Positions 32,504-37,640 of a DNA stretch of 37,640 nt are shown here, piece by piece. The stretch's first letter is position 1; each line of letters starts with the position of its first letter. Below the pieces are notes generated by a model that was not told where the DNA came from, made no database searches, and was given only the letters and a program-made list of their open reading frames with translations. The DNA is from JAYSYM01 sp964543475 (GTDB taxonomy: Bacteria > Bdellovibrionota > Bdellovibrionia > Bdellovibrionales > JAMPXM01), in contig CAZIYJ010000017.1 in NCBI GenBank assembly GCA_964543475.1, forward strand, positions 1 through 37,640. Reading direction: 5' to 3'. Made by a program: the position numbers and the translations under genes.

Positions 32504-33718
32504 ATGGAACTGATTCGTGAATTGACGACATCTCCGAAAGTTAAGCCACCAGTCGATAAACTCGGCTTTGGTGTCCACTTCTCTGATCACATGTTTGTGT
32601 GCGATTTTAATCCTAAAGAAGGATGGCATGGTGATCGCGTCGTTCCTTACCGCAATTTCAGTTTAGATCCAGCAGCCGCAGCACTCCATTACGGCCAAAC
32701 TTTGTTTGAAGGCATGAAAGCGTTCCGCGGAGTCGATAACAAAATTCGATTGTTCAGACCTGAGATGAATTTTAAACGCTTGCAAGAGGGCGCCGCTCGT
32801 TTGTGTCTGCAAGGCCCGCCACTTAAGAATTTCATGAACGGAATCATCGAACTCGTTAAAACTGATCGAGATTGGATTCCATCAAACGAAGGCACGGCAC
32901 TTTACATTCGCCCTACTTTAATTGGCACCGAGCCATTCTTAGGTGTGCGACCAGCAAACGAAATTCTTTTCTACATCATCACTTCACCTGTTGGCGGTTA
33001 CTACGGCGCCAAAGTCGATCCAGTTTCAATTTGGATTGAAACGAAATACGCACGCGCTGCAGTTGGCGGAATCGGTAACGTAAAAGCTGGCGGAAACTAC
33101 GCAGCTTCCTTACTTGCTGCTCAAGAAGCAAAGAAGAAAGGCTTCTCTCAAGTGTTGTGGCTTGATGGAGCTGAGCGAAGATTTGTTGAAGAAGTTGGAA
33201 CAATGAACGTGTTCTTCGTAAAAGGAGACTCGGTCATCACTCCGGCACTCAATGGCCGAATTCTTCCGGGAGTTATGCGCGATTCTGCGATTCAAGTTTT
33301 AGAATCACTTGGCATCACTGTCGAGCAAAGGCCGGTAGAAGTTTACGAAATTCTCAAAGGGCTTAAAGAAGGCACTGTCACTGAAGCTTTTGGAACAGGA
33401 ACAGCTGCAGCAGTTGCTCCAATTGCGTCGTTTGGAACTGAAACTGCGAAACTTCAAGTAGGTAATGGCGAAGTCGGGCCGATCACTTCACAGTTAATGA
33501 CTTACTTTGCTGACCTCTACTACGGGCGCATTGAAGATAATTTTGGTTGGACACTTGATGTCGACCTTCCCTACGAACTCAATGAGAACGCGTCAGTCGC
33601 CAGGCAACCTTATCTCCCAGACGAGGAGTTAGATGACGCCGAAGCCTCTATCGAAGCTATATTGGCAGAGGTGGGCTTAGGTGATATGACCTCAACCCAT
33701 GGAAGCTCTCGAAACTAA
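32504..33718 (+). CDS. ilvE: Branched-chain amino acid aminotransferase (BCAT2-like)
   Basis: A 404-residue PLP enzyme of fold type IV that converts Leu, Ile and Val to their keto acids. Landmarks are ALHYGQTLFEGMKAFRG, the PLP Lys in GNVKAGGNYAASLLAA, VLWLDGAERRFVEEVGTMN and EAFGTGTAAAVAPI. It is of the longer eukaryotic/Gram-positive BCAT type (about 360 residues) with a C-terminal acidic extension of about 40 residues (DEELDDAEASIEAILAE). The start is the ATG after CCGGAGGGA; longer frames read back into the hairpin. The 3' end overlaps nadA by 20 bases. Confidence 0.93.
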   Translation: MELIRELTTSPKVKPPVDKLGFGVHFSDHMFVCDFNPKEGWHGDRVVPYRNFSLDPAAAALHYGQTLFEGMKAFRGVDNKIRLFRPEMNFKRLQEGAARLCLQGPPLKNFMNGIIELVKTDRDWIPSNEGTALYIRPTLIGTEPFLGVRPANEILFYIITSPVGGYYGAKVDPVSIWIETKYARAAVGGIGNVKAGGNYAASLLAAQEAKKKGFSQVLWLDGAERRFVEEVGTMNVFFVKGDSVITPALNGRILPGVMRDSAIQVLESLGITVEQRPVEVYEILKGLKEGTVTEAFGTGTAAAVAPIASFGTETAKLQVGNGEVGPITSQLMTYFADLYYGRIEDNFGWTLDVDLPYELNENASVARQPYLPDEELDDAEASIEAILAEVGLGDMTSTHGSSRN

Positions 33719-34664
33719 AATTCAGCGGTTAAAGAAGGAGCGAAACGCTCTTATTCTTTCTCACTTCTACGAAGATGGTGAGATTCAGGATATCGCTGAC
33801 GGTGTCGGAGACAGTCTCTATCTTGCTCAACAAGGTGAAAAATCAAACGCTCCTGTGATCTTGCTTGCAGGAGTGGTGTTCATGGCTGAGACCGTAAAAA
33901 TTCTTTCGCCCGACAAAACGGTTTTGGTCCCCGATCTCAACGCCGGCTGTTCGTTAGTTGATCATTCTCCTTTTGATAAATATCTCGCTTGGCGCAAACT
34001 TCACCCTGATGCAATTTGCGTTTCGTACGTCAATTCGAGCGCAGCAGTGAAATCAATCACAGATGTCGCAGTGACTTCGACAAATGCCGAGAAAATTATT
34101 AATTCAATTCCCAAGGATCGAAAAATTTTATTCGGGCCCGACCGCAATCTTGGTCGGTACTTAAGTGTAAAGCTCAATCGACCAATGGAGCTTTGGCCTG
34201 GATCTTGTGAAGTGCATGTTCTTTTCTCCTCACGTAAACTTTTTGAATTAAAGCAAAAGTATCCGAAGGCGATCGTCATTGCACACCCTGAGTGTGATGA
34301 GGCCGTGCTCAATTATGCTGATGTCATTGGGTCGACGTCTCGATTGCTTGATGAAGTGAAGAACAATAAAAGTGTGAACGAATTCATTGTCGCCACTGAG
34401 TACGGAATCTTTCATCAGATGCAGAAAGCGCGACCAGATGCACTTTTAGTTCAAGCGCCAGCCGAAGGCTCGTGCGCTTGTAATGAATGTCCTTACATGA
34501 AGATGAATTCTCTCGAGAAAATCGCTAAGGCACTCGAGACATTGTCTCCCGCTGTTGATGTGCAGCCTGAACTCATTGAGCGTTCGCGAGTTTCTCTTCG
34601 ACGTATGCTTGATATTACAGACGGCAAGTCAGTTCAGTGGCCTGATCATTTTGAATGGCCGTAG
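33699..34664 (+). CDS. nadA: Quinolinate synthase A
   Basis: A 321-residue [4Fe-4S] enzyme that condenses iminoaspartate with dihydroxyacetone phosphate in NAD synthesis. The three cluster Cys lie in LNAGCSLVD, WPGSCEVHVLF and NECPYMKMN. The opening LILSHFYEDGEIQDIAD and the HPECDEAV and ATEYGIF motifs are typical. nadB and nadC are not nearby. It is translationally coupled to ilvE by a 20-base overlap; the pairing with a BCAT gene is unusual. Confidence 0.96.
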   Translation: MEALETKIQRLKKERNALILSHFYEDGEIQDIADGVGDSLYLAQQGEKSNAPVILLAGVVFMAETVKILSPDKTVLVPDLNAGCSLVDHSPFDKYLAWRKLHPDAICVSYVNSSAAVKSITDVAVTSTNAEKIINSIPKDRKILFGPDRNLGRYLSVKLNRPMELWPGSCEVHVLFSSRKLFELKQKYPKAIVIAHPECDEAVLNYADVIGSTSRLLDEVKNNKSVNEFIVATEYGIFHQMQKARPDALLVQAPAEGSCACNECPYMKMNSLEKIAKALETLSPAVDVQPELIERSRVSLRRMLDITDGKSVQWPDHFEWP

Positions 34665-34822
34665 TTACTTCCAAGGCATGCGCCGGCCTCGGCAGCCTGC
34701 GATTCTTTCTGAAGTAGAAATCATTCGCTGACAGACTCATCCTGTCTCTCGACCGCTGTACAACTTTACTGCACGTATAAAAGATCAAACAATTCAGTAG
34801 TTTGGCGTCAGTTTTGAAGACG

Positions 34823-34851
34823 AAAAAAACACCGTAGAATTGTGTCTTTTT
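34823..34851 (+). terminator. Weak AT-rich hairpin after nadA
   Basis: AAAAAAACAC and GTGTCTTTTT can pair with one mismatch around a 9-base loop and end in five T. It lies about 160 bases after the nadA stop in a 284-base gap. A second small hairpin, GGACC/GGTCC (34874-34892), lies between it and the PilZ gene. The rest of the gap holds nothing I recognise. Confidence 0.4.
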
Positions 34852-34948
34852 CCTCACCCGTCTTAATGATATTGGACCCTCAACTTAGGTCCAGGCATTC
34901 CGATAAAGAGGAGGTAAGGCGAATCAGTCGCTGAGTATCGGAGTACAT

Positions 34949-35326
34949 ATGAAAGACCCTAGAATTGCGCCAAGACAGAAGATGGACCGTCTCGAGATCA
35001 ATGGCTTCACATCGATCGATCACATGACTCTACTGTCACGTCACGGTCACATCGTCGACGCGTCTTCGAGTGGTTTTTTACTTCACATCGATCGAAAAGA
35101 ATTAGTGCCGAAACAATTCCGCGAGAAACTTTCAATTGAAGCATTAGAAGGTGATCAGGTTTTACTTACGATCCCATTGATGAACTTAGAAATTTCGGGA
35201 AAGATCGCTCGCACTCGACGTGTTAACAAAGACACTTACGAAATCGCTGTAGATTTCAGTGATGATTCGCCTGAGTACTGGCGCGAACTCTTATTAGAGA
35301 TGCTCCCTAAGCCTGGCGATCTATAG
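34949..35326 (+). CDS. PilZ-domain protein (c-di-GMP receptor)
   Basis: A 125-residue single PilZ domain. Both c-di-GMP-binding motifs are intact: RxxxR (Arg5 and Arg9 in RIAPR) and DxSxxG (Asp37, Ser39, Gly42 in DASSSG). The rest forms the expected beta-barrel with LEISGKIARTRRV and YEIAVDFSD. It probably binds c-di-GMP and acts through contacts with a motility, predation or secretion partner. CGGAG lies 5 bases before the ATG. The 3' end overlaps the convergent gene by 6 bases. Confidence 0.88.
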   Translation: MKDPRIAPRQKMDRLEINGFTSIDHMTLLSRHGHIVDASSSGFLLHIDRKELVPKQFREKLSIEALEGDQVLLTIPLMNLEISGKIARTRRVNKDTYEIAVDFSDDSPEYWRELLLEMLPKPGDL

Positions 35327-36007
35327 CGCTTCAAAACCTGTTATTACTTTTTCGCTTACCAGCGCTACTGAATAGTGGGCTGGTAAGAACCAAGCGATTG
35401 CTTCGGCCACTCCCGCATGCTCGTCTGAAGTTGGACTACCCAAAGACTCAAGCGAAAACGCAAGATCACTCTGCAAGTGCTCAGCGCCTTGATCGCCATT
35501 TTGTATGATCGCGATTTTTGGAGCGAGTGCTCCTTGATCAAAAAGAAATTGCTTCAAAATTTTTCTAACGTAGCCCGGAAGATAACCTTCTGTTGGTTGA
35601 CCAACGTACAATTGATCGCCATCTTTAAATTCAAGCCGAGTGGTTTTTGGGCGGCTCGCCTTCTCTTGGCTTTTATCATCAGTAACAATCGAGCCACGCT
35701 CTTTAAAGTTCCAAGTCATACCGTATGTCAAAACAAAGTCAGGCATTGATTGTTCAGGATTAATTGCTAGGCCAATTCCGCGAGTAGAAAGCCAATTTAG
35801 AAGTTGAGCACCATACTCAGTGCCCTCGGTAGTGGCGCGTGCGAAAAGATAAGGCCAACCATCGGGGCCGGGCTTTGCATCTTCGAAGACAAGAGAGAAC
35901 TTACCGTAGGGAAGAACGCGTGCGAAATTGACTTCCCACGCTTGATCTCGTTTGGCCTGTGGAATTTTAAGAAGCTCAAAGAACTCGTCAGCTGCAGCTT
36001 GTTTCAT
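35321..36007 (-). CDS. Uncharacterised protein downstream of a secreted protease
   Basis: A 228-residue soluble protein that I do not recognise. It has no signal peptide or membrane segment. Aromatic- and Gly-rich stretches (FARVLPYGKFSLVFEDAKPGPDGWPYLFAR, abbreviated here as a beta region around residues 28-60) are followed by an alpha/beta region with VLTYGMTWNFK and a C-terminal helical part with EAIAWFLPAHYSVALVSEK. It starts 10 bases after the protease stop on the same strand, so the two may be co-transcribed. Confidence 0.72.
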   Translation of the reverse strand: MKQAAADEFFELLKIPQAKRDQAWEVNFARVLPYGKFSLVFEDAKPGPDGWPYLFARATTEGTEYGAQLLNWLSTRGIGLAINPEQSMPDFVLTYGMTWNFKERGSIVTDDKSQEKASRPKTTRLEFKDGDQLYVGQPTEGYLPGYVRKILKQFLFDQGALAPKIAIIQNGDQGAEHLQSDLAFSLESLGSPTSDEHAGVAEAIAWFLPAHYSVALVSEKVITGFEAL

Positions 36008-36017
36008 TGCTAACTAT

Positions 36018-36926
36018 TTACTGACAGTTGAACGCATTAGCAACAACAGCTGCTCCGTAATTCGCAGTTGCAGTAGAAACCACGTACGCAATGCTTGAGC
36101 CGTAGCTACTTGAATTAGCAGCGTTCAACACCCCAACTAAGTCGCCCTGATATGAGAACATGCCGCTACCACTCGAACCCTTATTTGCCTCGATCGAAGA
36201 AATAAGAGCTCCGGTGCGCCGGCTCACTAAGCTTGCGCCCTGTTCTCCAGAAATGACGGTTGAGTCTACTTTTCCAGCTGAAGCAAAAAGTACTTTTCCG
36301 GCGCTGAATGCGGCTCCGCTTCGGCTGCTCGGGTACCCAATATTCCAGACAGCTTCATTGACAGAAGGTGTCCGACCAGAAGTTTTCATGCAAGTGCGAC
36401 CCGCTAAATCCGGAACATGAAGAATCGCGTAATCCCCGGTGATGCCGACTCCCGATTGGATCAATTGTGAGAATGAGTCACGACGCTCGGGATACTTATC
36501 GAGTTCTTTTTTGAGGTTTTTAAGGTCAACGGCAAAGACGTAGCCAGCGCCAGCGGCAACAACTTGCGAACGAAGCCTGCCGAGAGTTCTTCCTTCTTGA
36601 GAAAACGGCAGCTTGCAACTTGCATTGCCACTTCTCACCTGTTGGTGATCTGGAACATTGAATTGGAAGCTTTTGACACTCTTACCCTTAGTCAGTGTTA
36701 CGCACTGGGGCAGACAGTGAAGCGCAGTCAATACATGACCTCGATTTGAGATGATCGTAGCTGAGCAACCGAGCTCTTTTCCCTCTGCCTTGATCTCTAA
36801 TGCGGCCGCACGGCCGCGCTCCAATGCTGATGGCTTGATTGCGGCTGGTACCTTACCAGGCTTGTAAAAGTCGGCAGAGCCCATCAAAGGAAACAACAAT
36901 AGAATTGATGCAATAAAACGTTTCAT
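36018..36926 (-). CDS. Secreted trypsin-like (S1) serine protease
   Basis: A 302-residue secreted protease with a signal peptide (residues 1-18, cut after MGSA). The likely triad is His70 in VLTALHC, Asp165 in TGDYAILH and Ser252 in KGSSGSGMF. Several Cys (54, 71, 75, 104, about 179, and one near the C-terminus) could form disulfides, as in exported enzymes. The specificity is unknown. I chose the ATG at 36926, which gives a clean signal peptide; a TTG at 36971 would add 15 residues in front of it. Confidence 0.88.
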   Translation of the reverse strand: MKRFIASILLLFPLMGSADFYKPGKVPAAIKPSALERGRAAALEIKAEGKELGCSATIISNRGHVLTALHCLPQCVTLTKGKSVKSFQFNVPDHQQVRSGNASCKLPFSQEGRTLGRLRSQVVAAGAGYVFAVDLKNLKKELDKYPERRDSFSQLIQSGVGITGDYAILHVPDLAGRTCMKTSGRTPSVNEAVWNIGYPSSRSGAAFSAGKVLFASAGKVDSTVISGEQGASLVSRRTGALISSIEANKGSSGSGMFSYQGDLVGVLNAANSSSYGSSIAYVVSTATANYGAAVVANAFNCQ

Positions 36927-37081
36927 ACTGAGTGTCTTAGCAAGGGACGAGCCGAATTGATAAGCCTTCAAAATCGAACTATTAGCTTAGCTGCTTGCCA
37001 TGCCGTCCAAGTTCGATACGATCATGCAAATTATTCCATTTGGTGATTTGTAGTTAGTTAGACAGGGCGTAAACTTTGGAA

Positions 37082-37640
37082 GTGACAAAAGATAAACAAA
37101 TTTTTATTACTTCAGACCATCTCGATTTGGCACGTTCAACCATTGATGGCCTCGAGAGTTTTGTTACTGCTCTGAACGACGAGTACATCGACGTTGAGGC
37201 TTGGTCTGTTTTTCATGTTTGGCTTGATGGCCGACCCGAAAAGAATGCTCCTTACTTTTCTGCTTTTAGAGCTTGGCAGCTCTTCCACTGGCAGCCGGCA
37301 TTAGGAACGGTTCCTTTACCACTGAATGAAGATTGCAAAACTATTGCTGAAGCCTACATGAAAATTATGGGCGACAAGCTTTCTCCTGCGCAGATTGAAA
37401 TACTAAAAAAGGGCGTCGCGTACTCACCCGACATTTACGAAGTTCATATGTTCGACGGAAACCAAGTGAGCGCGGTTGGACTCATCTCTGGAGAGAAAAT
37501 TACCATCTACCAGCCTGGGTTTAGTTCGCTTGGGAAGTCGGGCGATTACCTCATGGCACACGCTGTTCCAGCGTGCGAGCAAAACTATATCCTGCTTGGG
37601 GCCAGTCATTTTATTTCACGAAAAGCTAAGCCCTTGGTCC
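37082..37640 (+). CDS. Uncharacterised protein, 3' end cut by window
   Basis: An open frame starting at GTG 37082 (TTTGGAAGTGACA) and running off the window after 186 codons. It has no signal peptide and is rich in aromatic residues in the first half (VEAWSVFHVWLDGRP, FSAFRAWQLFHWQP). The second half contains SPDIYEVHMFDGNQVSAVG and a QPGFSSLGKSGDYLMAH stretch, which is vaguely like tRNA-dependent aminoacyl-protein transferases; this is too weak to name it. Two internal ATGs exist, but the upstream frame is compositionally coding. Confidence 0.7.
   Translation, partial: MTKDKQIFITSDHLDLARSTIDGLESFVTALNDEYIDVEAWSVFHVWLDGRPEKNAPYFSAFRAWQLFHWQPALGTVPLPLNEDCKTIAEAYMKIMGDKLSPAQIEILKKGVAYSPDIYEVHMFDGNQVSAVGLISGEKITIYQPGFSSLGKSGDYLMAHAVPACEQNYILLGASHFISRKAKPLV

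Noticed and set aside
37082..37640. Naming the last gene as an aminoacyl-protein transferase
   Set aside because: The resemblance is limited to a few residues near the cut end, so it is left unnamed.

Overview
The window looks like chromosomal DNA from a Gram-negative delta-type bacterium, most likely in or near the Bdellovibrionota (Bdellovibrio-like). This is inference from content. The pointers are an MglA polarity GTPase beside dnaX-ybaB-recR, a TIGR02147-type regulator, many secreted or periplasmic proteins, a PilZ protein, frequent GTG/TTG starts and mid-range GC. I see no prophage, insertion sequence, CRISPR array, tRNA or rRNA.

Positions 1-4415 hold the most notable system. A minus-strand operon encodes a small secreted Cys-repeat peptide (BufA/HvfA-like), an MNIO/DUF692 enzyme, a DUF2063 partner, a DoxX membrane protein and then a RecQ helicase that runs off the window. 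Divergent to it lie an ECF sigma factor and a DUF1109/NrsF membrane anti-sigma. Both sides of the divergent gap carry the same promoter-like element, GTAAC(C/T)-N16-CGTA. This looks like a bufferin-type RiPP metal-stress module with its own sigma/anti-sigma switch.

Positions 4418-9920 carry a MASE1-GAF histidine kinase, a divergent stand-alone receiver protein, a small HVA1/Tudor protein and a secreted catalase-peroxidase with an OxyR-like site upstream. Positions 9935-13145 are a minus-strand sulfur operon (persulfide dioxygenase, two YeeE/YedE half-transporters, a TauE/SafE exporter) that continues into a PPK2 kinase. From 13234 to 17816, on the plus strand, come a lone terminase-small-subunit-like protein, a beta-barrel protein, and an overlapping set of PqiA-like, Bcr/CflA MFS and AzlC/AzlD genes.

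Positions 17813-24454 hold an ArsR/double-SRPBCC pair with a palindromic operator, a histidine kinase whose phospho-acceptor His is replaced by Phe, a HAD phosphatase, a GT4 glycosyltransferase, a small secreted protein, an OmpR-type regulator and a SOUL heme-binding protein. Positions 24455-28639 have a 340-base gene-free stretch with a strong hairpin, a secreted papain-like Cys-His-Asp protein, a TIGR02147 regulator, a YgjP-like metallopeptidase and an SrkA kinase. A 25-bp inverted repeat separates the last two.

Positions 28640-34664 are housekeeping: SRP RNA, dnaX, ybaB, recR, mglA, a long hairpin, a branched-chain aminotransferase and nadA. The end of the window has a PilZ protein, an unknown protein, a secreted trypsin-like protease and the start of an unknown gene cut by the window edge.
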